A program made the translations under genes and the position numbers. From assembly GCA_003455715.1 (NCBI GenBank), contig DMQJ01000318.1, positions 1 through 5,220 on the forward strand: a stretch of 5,220 bases of DNA, given 5' to 3'. The notes beneath the pieces were generated by a model. That model worked only from the letters and a program-made list of their open reading frames with translations. It did not search any database and was not told the DNA's origin. This document shows positions 1 to 5,220 of the stretch, piece after piece (position 1 is the first letter of the stretch; the number at the start of each line of letters is the position of its first letter). Source of the DNA: Acidimicrobiaceae bacterium (GTDB lineage: Bacteria; Actinomycetota; Acidimicrobiia; Acidimicrobiales; Ilumatobacteraceae).

Positions 1-21
1 TGCGGCGCCAACGCCAACTTT

Positions 22-34
22 GGGAGGGGTAGGG
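22..34 (+). promoter_or_regulatory. Purine-rich ribosome binding site that selects the ATG at 44
   Basis: A run of G and A (GGGAGGGG, then AGGG) ends 9 bases before the ATG at 44, a normal Shine-Dalgarno distance. The alternative in-frame TTG at 20 has only a pyrimidine/A-rich stretch before it and no such site. This decides the start of the polymerase gene. No promoter can be judged because only 43 bases precede the start. Confidence 0.6.
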
Positions 35-43
35 TCGGCGGAC

Positions 44-1099
44 ATGAGCGAGGGGGTGGAACTGGAGGTTGCCGGGCGCACGGTCACCGTGACCAGCCCC
101 GACAAAGTGATGTTCAACACCCGCGGCGACACCAAGCTCGACCTGGTGCGCTACTACCTCGCCGTGGGCGACGCCGTGATGCGCCAGATGCACGACCGGC
201 CGGTGCTGCTGCAGCGTTTCCCCAACGGTGCCCACGGCAGCAACTTCTTCCAGAAGCGCATCCCCGACGGCGCGCCCGACTGGCTGCACACCACCACGGT
301 GCAGACCCCGAACGGCACACCCTCACGAGCACTGGTCATTGCCGACCTCGCCCACCTCGTGTGGGCGGTGAACCTAGGGTGCCTCGGCTTTCACTCGTGG
401 CCCATCAGAGCCACCGACCCCGAGCACTGCGACGAACTGCGTATCGACCTCGATCCGGGGCCGGGCACCACCTATGCCATGGCAGTCGAAACGGCGCACG
501 AGACGAAGCGACTGCTCGATCACATCGGGGTCACTGGGTTCATCAAGACATCGGGCAATCGGGGCCTTCACGTGTACGTGCGCCTCGCACCGACACACGA
601 CAGCGTCGCGGTACGAAGCGCGGCGGTGGCAGTGGCCCGCGAGCTCGCCCGCCGGCGACCCGACCTCATCACCGACTCGTGGTGGAAGGAAGAGCGCGGG
701 GCGCGCATCTTCATCGACTTCAACCAGAACGCTCCGCACAAGACAGTCTTCGCGCCGTGGAGCGTGCGGGCGCTCGACCACGCACCGGTGAGCTTCCCGT
801 TCCCGTGGGCCATGCTCGACACCCTGCAGCCCCACGACATGACGATTGCCACGGTGCCCGCTTGGGTCGCCGAGCACGGCGACGCCTGGGTGGCCATGAA
901 CGACTCGCCGCAACCGATCGAGCCGTTCCTCGAAATGGTGCGCGCCGATCAGGCCGCCGGACTGCCCGACGCCCCGTGGCCGCCGGTGTACCCCAAGATG
1001 GCGGGCGAGCCTCCACGCGTGGCGCCGAGCCGGGCGAAGAAGCCGAAGCAGACAGCCCCGAAACAGACGGCCCCTGAGCAGGACGGGTCGACCACATGA
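44..1099 (+). CDS. Stand-alone LigD-like primase-polymerase (PolD type)
   Basis: This 351-residue protein matches the polymerase domain of bacterial LigD, an archaeo-eukaryotic primase-fold enzyme that fills gaps and adds (ribo)nucleotides at DNA ends in non-homologous end joining and related repair. Seen: SPDK with Lys21 and a second Lys31, the pair that in LigD polymerases holds the 5' phosphate; Phe68-Phe69 (SNFFQ), which stack on DNA; the catalytic DLDPG with Asp135 and Asp137; the SGNRGLHVYV nucleotide-binding motif at 170-179; and the third metal aspartate Asp225 in RIFIDFNQN. The length fits the polymerase domain alone; there is no ligase or 3'-phosphoesterase domain, as in mycobacterial PolD1/PolD2-type proteins. 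The C-terminal 30 residues are a Lys/Pro/Gln tail. ATG 44 is preferred to TTG 20 because of the upstream site. The stop overlaps the next start (ATGA), so the two are probably co-translated. Exact in vivo role is inferred. Confidence 0.93.
   Translation: MSEGVELEVAGRTVTVTSPDKVMFNTRGDTKLDLVRYYLAVGDAVMRQMHDRPVLLQRFPNGAHGSNFFQKRIPDGAPDWLHTTTVQTPNGTPSRALVIADLAHLVWAVNLGCLGFHSWPIRATDPEHCDELRIDLDPGPGTTYAMAVETAHETKRLLDHIGVTGFIKTSGNRGLHVYVRLAPTHDSVAVRSAAVAVARELARRRPDLITDSWWKEERGARIFIDFNQNAPHKTVFAPWSVRALDHAPVSFPFPWAMLDTLQPHDMTIATVPAWVAEHGDAWVAMNDSPQPIEPFLEMVRADQAAGLPDAPWPPVYPKMAGEPPRVAPSRAKKPKQTAPKQTAPEQDGSTT
1046..1075 (+). repeat. Imperfect 15-base tandem repeat encoding KQTAP twice
   Basis: Two adjacent 15-base units (1046-1060 and 1061-1075) encode KQTAP-KQTAP at residues 335-344 of the polymerase tail. 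They differ at three bases, all in third codon positions, so the peptide is identical in both copies. The tail is probably disordered and basic. Confidence 0.75.
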
Positions 1100-1884
1100 C
1101 GGCATTGCCCATTGCTGGCCGCTGGTTCGAACACACTCGCATCGACGACCGCATCACACTGCTGTGGGAACCCCACGTGATCCCACTGATGCGCTGCAAC
1201 ATCTGGCACGTCCGCGGACGCGACCGCGACCTGGTGATCGACACCGGCATGGGGCTCGCGAGTGTGCGCGAGGCGCTCGCCGATCTCCTCGACCTCACCG
1301 GCCGACCCGTCACCGCGGTCGCCACACACGGCCACGACGATCACATCGGTGGCCACCACGAGTTCGACGATGTGGTGGCACATCCGACGGAGGCGCCCCT
1401 GTTGCTCGACCCGCCGCTGCGCTCCCTCGTGCCACGCGAGGCCTGGGGCGACGAGGCCATCGACGCGCTGGAGGCGATGGGCTACCCCATGCCCTACTCG
1501 CACTTCGTCGACGCCGTACCCGCGGGCTTCGTGATGGAGGGTTTCCGCCAGCAACCGGTGTCCGCCGTGCGCACCGTTTCAGAGGGCGATCTCCTCGACG
1601 TGGGCGACCATGCATACGAGGTGCTGCACCTGCCCGGCCACTCCCCTGGCTCGATCGGCCTGTGGGACCCAGCGAGCGGCACCCTATTCAGCGGCGACGC
1701 GATCTACGACGGCCCGTTGTTGGACGAACTTCCCGACAGCGACATCGATGCGTACTGCGCCACGATGGACCGCCTTCTCGCCCTCCCCGTGGAAGTAGTG
1801 CACGGCGGCCACGACCCGAGCTTCGGCCGAACCCGCCTGCATGAGTTGGCCACGGCCTACCTCGACGTGCGGCGCCAGCCGTAG
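1096..1884 (+). CDS. Metallo-beta-lactamase-fold hydrolase coupled to the PolD-like gene
   Basis: A 262-residue single-domain enzyme of the metallo-beta-lactamase superfamily, glyoxalase II-like rather than the larger beta-CASP nucleases. The metal-binding set is complete: HGHDDH at 78-83 (the HxHxDH motif), His182 in GHSPG, Asp201 in FSGDAIYDG, and His239 in HGGHD. A middle segment of about 85 residues (roughly 95-160, rich in Pro, Glu and aromatic residues) lies between the first motif and the second half, where a substrate-specificity insert would sit. There is no signal peptide, so it is cytoplasmic, and by family it would hydrolyse a small ester, thioester or lactone. Its ATG overlaps the polymerase stop by 4 bases, and a weak AGGA at 1080-1083 sits 12 bases upstream, so it is likely translated by coupling. 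The neighbour suggests but does not show a repair-related role. The substrate is unknown. Confidence 0.88.
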   Translation: MTALPIAGRWFEHTRIDDRITLLWEPHVIPLMRCNIWHVRGRDRDLVIDTGMGLASVREALADLLDLTGRPVTAVATHGHDDHIGGHHEFDDVVAHPTEAPLLLDPPLRSLVPREAWGDEAIDALEAMGYPMPYSHFVDAVPAGFVMEGFRQQPVSAVRTVSEGDLLDVGDHAYEVLHLPGHSPGSIGLWDPASGTLFSGDAIYDGPLLDELPDSDIDAYCATMDRLLALPVEVVHGGHDPSFGRTRLHELATAYLDVRRQP

Positions 1885-1891
1885 CCGGCGC
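1872..1891 (-). terminator. Hairpin with UACG tetraloop, candidate terminator of the leftward operon
   Basis: In the - strand transcript, GCGCCGGC pairs with GCUGGCGC (8 pairs including one G-U) around a UACG loop closed by C-G, the very stable UNCG tetraloop. It begins 20 bases after the stop of the propeller gene at 1912. In the + strand transcript the wobble becomes an A-C mismatch, so the stem is weaker there. No U-tract follows, so this is not a classical intrinsic terminator; it could be a U-less terminator or a 3'-end stabiliser. It overlaps the last 13 bases of the + strand hydrolase gene, in the convergent junction whose non-coding part is only 1885-1911. Confidence 0.45.
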
Positions 1892-1911
1892 TCACACGCC
1901 CCGTAGCGCAA

Positions 1912-3945
1912 TCAGGCCTGGACAGGACCTAGTCGTTCCGCGGGTGCGAGTCCAACGCCGCCGACAGAAACTGTGATCGGTATCGGTATGGAGTTCGCAG
2001 TCACAAGAGTGAGTTGCAGGAAACCCTCCTGCGTGACACCGAAGCACCACACGTCGCTGCACTCGACCGCTCGAAGGCGAGCACGATGCGGCAGCCGCAC
2101 CCATGAGGCTCCGCCATCGGCCGACGTCCACCACGACTGATGACCATCTGTCGAGACGACGCACAGCTCTCCCTGGCAGGAGAACACGCTCGGTGCAGCG
2201 TCGAACGGCAGGAAATCGGTGAACGATTGTCCGAGGTCGGTCGTGATCAGGCTGTTGCCGGACAGCAGCCGAAGAAGGCACACCCCCTCGGAGCACCCGA
2301 CCGCTTCCATCGGCTCATCGACCGCTAGCTCGCTCCATGTCACTCCCCCGTCGAGGGTCCGTCGCAGTCCCCCCTGAAGCGTCGCGTCCCAGTAGCCCAT
2401 CAGGCACCGAAGGTGATCCATGCAGGCCACGCTCGAGCTACGCGCGACGGGAAGTACCTGCCGCGCTTGCGGAGTCGTCGATTCGGCGCTCCATGCCCAG
2501 GTTGTCGACCCGGACAAGTGCGCGTCGACGCCCAAGCATCGACCTGCGGCACAGTCCACCGATCTCGGGGAAACGGTCGTCAGATGATCGAACGTGATGC
2601 CCCCGTCAATGCTCACGAGCACACCCCGGTCCAGCAACACCACACAGAGCATCTCGCTGCATGCCAACGATGACACTTCATCATCGGTTCCCGGGCCGCT
2701 CAGGGCGGTCCAGGTGCGCCCTCCATCTGTGGAGCGCCGGAGCGACGGGGTTGCTCCACTGCCTCCGGCGAGCAGACACGCGACCTCGCTGCAGGCCATT
2801 TGCGATGGAGAGAAACCACCGACGACTCCATTCGTCGGCGTCCAGGTGGCCCCGAGATCCGCGCTCGTCAGCGGGTTAGTGAGCGCACCGGCGTTCGCCG
2901 ACGCGCCTGCCCCCTCTCGGAGGAGTAGACAGTGCGGTCCCGAGCAGTCGACCCCCAGGATGCTCGTCGAACTCTCGAGTTCGATCGGCTCGTCGGCGAC
3001 CACGGGCGAGTCAGGCGTCGGCGGCTGGAAGTGGCTGACCTCAACCTGCCGGAACAACTGGTCGTACGCGAACCTGGCGCACTGGGTGGAACCGGTGCAC
3101 TCCAGGCCCATCACGCCGTTGCTGTAGTAGCGACGGTCGACGGCGGTGAAGCCGGTAACTGTGATCGACACATCTCCCCCGACGCCTGCGGAGACGCAGA
3201 GATCCGCCGCCGGGCAGGCCACTCTTCCTCTGCCGAAGCGGCTGGGGAGATCCAGCTCTGTCCACGATGCGCCGAAGTCGGCACTCGACAGCAGTGAGAA
3301 GTACTCGTTGATCACACAGAGTCCGCTGGTGGAACAGGCGATCTGAGTCGACGAGGGGCCATTCAGCGACGAGAAGTTGCGACGCCACGACACGCCAGAG
3401 TCGAACGTGGTCCAAGTAATCAGGGCGCTGAACGTCCCACCGGTGGAGTCTTCCACCAGCACACAGGTCGAGATCGTCGGACATGCAAGCGCCTCTACCT
3501 GCCCGAACGTCTTCGTTGCAGCAGTCCACGACTGGCCGGCGTCATGCGTCCAGAGCACCTGGCTCCATCCCGTCGGCGTCGACCCGGTGAACAACACCGC
3601 ACACGATGTCGCCGAGAAGCAGTCGACAAAGCGCGCTGACCAGCCGTTGGGAAGGTCGGTCGAGTCCCAGGACGCTCCACCATCATGGGTGACGGAGAGC
3701 CCTCCACCCGCGACGAAACACACCTCCGCAGTGGGGCACTCGACATCGATCCTTCCGGTGAGGACGGGCGGCCCGAACGACGCCACAACGGTCGACTCCG
3801 GCACAGCGAAGACCTGCTGGCCTGCAAGCAGTTCCTGGCTCGCTACCGCGCCGTCGGACCCCTCCGTGGGGGCCGCTCGGATGGATCCGACCGGGAGTAC
3901 CACCGCCAAGACGAGGCCGGCAGCAAACCGCCACACTCGTTGCAT
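1912..3945 (-). CDS. Secreted 14-repeat Asp-box/Cys-pair beta-propeller protein
   Basis: A 677-residue protein of no function I can name. Residues 1-25 form a Sec signal peptide: MQRVWR basic start, hydrophobic core from about 7 to 21, Ala-rich cleavage region near 24-25. The rest is a chain of about 14 repeats averaging 43 residues. Each begins with a Cys-x(4-5)-Cys pair; first cysteines are at 70, 109, 155, 204, 244, 283, 334, 385, 429, 465, 508, 551, 590 and 629. Ten repeats then carry an Asp-box ([ST]xDxGx[ST][WF]) starting at 86, 133, 180, 221, 361, 405, 445, 530, 568 and 608. Asp-boxes mark hairpins in BNR/sialidase, sortilin and Ycf48-type propellers. All 28 cysteines fall in these pairs, which fits disulfides formed outside the cell. 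There is no sialidase catalytic motif, LPXTG anchor or C-terminal membrane segment. The ATG overlaps the upstream hydrolase stop (TGATG), and no good ribosome site precedes it. The frame stays open upstream to 4185, but that part is antisense-free shadow inside the hydrolase gene. A binding or scaffold role is inferred. Confidence 0.88.
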   Translation of the reverse strand: MQRVWRFAAGLVLAVVLPVGSIRAAPTEGSDGAVASQELLAGQQVFAVPESTVVASFGPPVLTGRIDVECPTAEVCFVAGGGLSVTHDGGASWDSTDLPNGWSARFVDCFSATSCAVLFTGSTPTGWSQVLWTHDAGQSWTAATKTFGQVEALACPTISTCVLVEDSTGGTFSALITWTTFDSGVSWRRNFSSLNGPSSTQIACSTSGLCVINEYFSLLSSADFGASWTELDLPSRFGRGRVACPAADLCVSAGVGGDVSITVTGFTAVDRRYYSNGVMGLECTGSTQCARFAYDQLFRQVEVSHFQPPTPDSPVVADEPIELESSTSILGVDCSGPHCLLLREGAGASANAGALTNPLTSADLGATWTPTNGVVGGFSPSQMACSEVACLLAGGSGATPSLRRSTDGGRTWTALSGPGTDDEVSSLACSEMLCVVLLDRGVLVSIDGGITFDHLTTVSPRSVDCAAGRCLGVDAHLSGSTTWAWSAESTTPQARQVLPVARSSSVACMDHLRCLMGYWDATLQGGLRRTLDGGVTWSELAVDEPMEAVGCSEGVCLLRLLSGNSLITTDLGQSFTDFLPFDAAPSVFSCQGELCVVSTDGHQSWWTSADGGASWVRLPHRARLRAVECSDVWCFGVTQEGFLQLTLVTANSIPIPITVSVGGVGLAPAERLGPVQA
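2044..3738 (-). repeat. Protein-level repeat array: 14 Cys-pair units
   Basis: This covers residues 70-634 of the secreted protein. Units 1-6 have spacing Cys-x5-Cys; units 7-10 and 12-14 have Cys-x4-Cys; unit 11 has x5. Asp-boxes are missing from units 5, 6, 10 and 14. Distances between successive first cysteines run from 36 to 51 residues. The copies are too diverged to give an obvious repeat in the DNA, so the array is old or fast evolving. Fourteen units would fit two seven-bladed propellers in tandem, though one unit need not equal exactly one blade. Confidence 0.75.
3871..3945 (-). other. Signal peptide coding segment of the propeller protein
   Basis: It encodes residues 1-25: three charged or polar residues and two arginines at the start, a hydrophobic stretch FAAGLVLAVVLPVG, then SIRAA before a Pro/Thr/Gly-rich, likely flexible mature N-terminus. 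Cleavage after Ala24 or Ala25 is my estimate. There is no lipobox cysteine and no twin-arginine motif, so ordinary Sec export is most likely. The presence of this signal exactly at the TGATG junction is the main reason for choosing the ATG at 3945 over upstream in-frame starts. Confidence 0.8.
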
Positions 3946-4571
3946 CACACGCCCAGTTCGGCGGCCCGGGCGAGCACCCTCTCGCGTTCGGCTCCGATGG
4001 TGGTGCTGTCGCCGTGGCCGGTGTGCACCACGGTGTGATCGGGCAGGGCGAGCAGCCGGTCGCGGATGCTGCGCAGGATGGTTGGCTCGTCGCTGTAGCT
4101 CCGCCCCGTGGCACCCGGCCCGCCGCAGAACAAGGTGTCGCCGCTGAACACGATGCCACTGGCCACATCGTGGAAGCAGCAGCAACCAGGTGAGTGACCG
4201 GGCGTGTGCAGCACGCCGAGGTCGTGCCCGCCCACCCGCAACAACTCGCCGGGGGTGAGTTCGCCATCAGGTGCCTCGCCCGGCCACACGACGTCCCACA
4301 GCATGCGGTCGGCGGCGTGCAGCAGAATCGGCGCATCCACCGCATCGCGCAACGGCACCGCAGCGTTGATGTGGTCGTTGTGGCCATGCGTGAGCACGAT
4401 GGCCTTCACCTTGCGGCCGTTCACGGCAGCGGCGATGGGCGCTGCGTCGTGCGCCGCGTCGAACACCACCACCTCGCGATCGTCGCCGACGATCCAGATG
4501 TTGTTGGTGACCTCCCACTCACCTCCGTCGAGCGCAAAGATGCCGTCGGTGGTGACCAGTTCGACCGCCAC
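3945..4571 (-). CDS. Metallo-beta-lactamase-fold hydrolase, probable S-formylmycothiol hydrolase
   Basis: A compact 208-residue glyoxalase II-like enzyme (YcbL-like length). The metal set is complete: HGHNDH at 62-67, His126 in TPGHSPG, Asp145 in FSGDTLF, and His186 in HTGHGD. The GGPGATGRSYSDEPTIL region at 150-166 is typical of small glyoxalase II-like members. It starts at GTG immediately after the dehydrogenase stop (TGA-GTG, no gap), so it is almost certainly co-transcribed and coupled. In actinobacteria an MBL-fold gene commonly follows mscR (for example Rv2259-Rv2260 in Mycobacterium tuberculosis, from memory). The pairing suggests it hydrolyses S-formylmycothiol to formate and mycothiol; that substrate is inferred from context. 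Three consecutive cysteines (130-132) follow the His126 loop, which is unusual. No signal peptide is seen, so it is cytoplasmic. Its stop shares one base with the propeller start. Confidence 0.9.
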   Translation of the reverse strand: MAVELVTTDGIFALDGGEWEVTNNIWIVGDDREVVVFDAAHDAAPIAAAVNGRKVKAIVLTHGHNDHINAAVPLRDAVDAPILLHAADRMLWDVVWPGEAPDGELTPGELLRVGGHDLGVLHTPGHSPGCCCFHDVASGIVFSGDTLFCGGPGATGRSYSDEPTILRSIRDRLLALPDHTVVHTGHGDSTTIGAERERVLARAAELGV

Positions 4572-5220
4572 TCAGATCACCACAACGCTGCGCAGCACCT
4601 CGCCACGCTCCATCTTGTGGAATGCCTCCTCCACCGCGTCGAGCGCAATGGTCTCGCTGACGAACTTGTCGAGCGGCAGGCGGCCCTGGAGGTGTAGGTC
4701 GACGAGCATCGGGAAGTCGCGCGACGGCAAGCAGTCGCCATACCACGACGACTTCAACTGGCCGCCACGACCGAACACCTCGATGAACGGCAGTTCGATG
4801 GTCATGTCGGGACGGGGAACGCCAACGAGTACCACGGTGCCGGCAAGGTCGCGAGCGTCGAAGGCCTGGCGATACACGGCAGGGTGGCCGACGGCCTCGA
4901 TGCACACGTCGGCACCGTTGCCATTGGTGACCGACTTGATGAACTCGACGGGGTCGGTGGTGCTCGAGTTGCACACGTGTGTGGCGCCGAACTCCTTGGC
5001 CATGGCCAACTTCCGGTCGTCGATATCGACGGCGATGATGGTGTGAGCGCCTGCGAGCAAGGCCCCGGCGATGGCCGCATCGCCCACGCCGCCGCAGCCG
5101 AACACGGCCACGCTGTCGCCGCGGCCGACGTTGCCGGTGTTGATGGCCGCGCCGATGCCAGCCATCACACCGCAGCCGAGCAGGCCGGCGGTGGTGGCGG
5201 GGTCTTCCGGGGTCACCTTG
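4572..5220 (-). CDS. mscR: S-(hydroxymethyl)mycothiol dehydrogenase / S-nitrosomycothiol reductase, C-terminal part
   Basis: The last 215 residues of a zinc-dependent, class III-like alcohol dehydrogenase; about 145 N-terminal residues, with most zinc ligands, lie beyond the right edge. It oxidises the formaldehyde-mycothiol adduct with NAD to S-formylmycothiol and reduces S-nitrosomycothiol. Numbering from the Val codon at 5216: LLGCGV with Cys15, the third catalytic-zinc ligand; Rossmann GCGGVG at 40-45; Asp64 in AVDIDD, the acidic residue expected for NAD rather than [20 protein letters not shown] at 154-169; and [12 protein letters not shown] at 177-188. The last two, with the VLRSVVV end, closely resemble the mycobacterial enzyme as I remember it. 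The GTG at 5216 is an internal valine: the frame runs open to the edge with Lys before it. The gene leads into the hydrolase without a gap. Confidence 0.93.
   Translation of the reverse strand, partial: KVTPEDPATTAGLLGCGVMAGIGAAINTGNVGRGDSVAVFGCGGVGDAAIAGALLAGAHTIIAVDIDDRKLAMAKEFGATHVCNSSTTDPVEFIKSVTNGNGADVCIEAVGHPAVYRQAFDARDLAGTVVLVGVPRPDMTIELPFIEVFGRGGQLKSSWYGDCLPSRDFPMLVDLHLQGRLPLDKFVSETIALDAVEEAFHKMERGEVLRSVVVI

Noticed and set aside
3..32. Possible C-terminal end of an upstream gene stopping at TAG 30-32
   Set aside because: Only nine codons are visible in that frame, with no recognisable content; it cannot be supported.
20..43. TTG at 20 as start of the LigD-like polymerase
   Set aside because: The added residues (Gly/Val/Ser/Ala) resemble nothing in the family, no ribosome site precedes the TTG, and a good one sits correctly before the ATG at 44.
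374..1105. Long antisense frame of 243 residues opposite the polymerase gene
   Set aside because: It is Arg/His/Gly-rich with no recognisable motif, as expected opposite a high-GC gene; the + strand carries all catalytic motifs.
1912..3945. Sialidase or other glycosidase activity for the Asp-box protein
   Set aside because: Asp-boxes are structural. The arginine triad and catalytic residues of sialidases are not evident, so only a propeller fold is claimed.
3377..4147. + strand frame of 256 residues opposite the propeller N-terminus
   Set aside because: No domain or ribosome site. The opposite strand has a signal peptide, paired cysteines and Asp-boxes that cannot arise by chance.
3946..4185. 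Upstream extension of the propeller reading frame to an ATG at 4185 (757 residues)
   Set aside because: The extra 80 residues overlap the conserved second half of the MBL hydrolase in another frame and are Arg/His-rich nonsense. A clean signal peptide begins at 3945.
4204..5046. + strand frame of 280 residues opposite the hydrolase and mscR
   Set aside because: Ser/Thr/Arg-rich low-information sequence antisense to two clear enzyme genes; a shadow frame.
5214..5216. GTG at 5216 as a start for a short dehydrogenase
   Set aside because: It falls inside the conserved fold just before the LLGCGV zinc-ligand motif. The frame continues to the window edge, so the gene is cut, not short.

Overview
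The window is GC-rich, densely coding DNA, most likely from an actinomycete (Actinomycetota). Two things support this. The right-hand dehydrogenase reads as the mycothiol-dependent formaldehyde/S-nitrosomycothiol enzyme, and mycothiol is an actinobacterial thiol. The left-hand gene is a stand-alone LigD-type polymerase of the kind common in that phylum. An Acidimicrobiia-like lineage is possible, but I cannot establish it from sequence alone. Five protein genes fill almost all of the window. There are no RNA genes, mobile elements, CRISPR arrays or gene-free stretches above 300 bases.

Left half, + strand (44-1884): a two-gene unit. A stand-alone LigD-like primase-polymerase (PolD type) with all its catalytic aspartates is followed, with a 4-base ATGA overlap, by a 262-residue metallo-beta-lactamase-fold hydrolase. 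The overlap implies coupled translation, but the hydrolase's substrate is unknown.

Right half, - strand, reading leftward (5220 to 1912): three contiguous genes. First is the C-terminal 215 residues of S-(hydroxymethyl)mycothiol dehydrogenase (mscR; its 5' end lies outside the window). With no gap (TGA then GTG) comes a 208-residue metallo-beta-lactamase-fold hydrolase, probably acting on the S-formylmycothiol made by MscR. With a one-base TGATG overlap comes a 677-residue secreted protein with a signal peptide and 14 blade-like repeats. Each repeat carries a Cys-x(4-5)-Cys pair and ten of them also carry an Asp-box, which indicates one or two large beta-propellers.

The two units converge with a 27-base gap. 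A hairpin with a UACG tetraloop in the leftward transcript lies there and may end it.

The unusual part is the secreted, cysteine-paired propeller physically locked to a cytoplasmic formaldehyde/nitrosothiol detoxification pair. The first two genes of that unit are a recognised actinobacterial arrangement; the third is not one I recognise.
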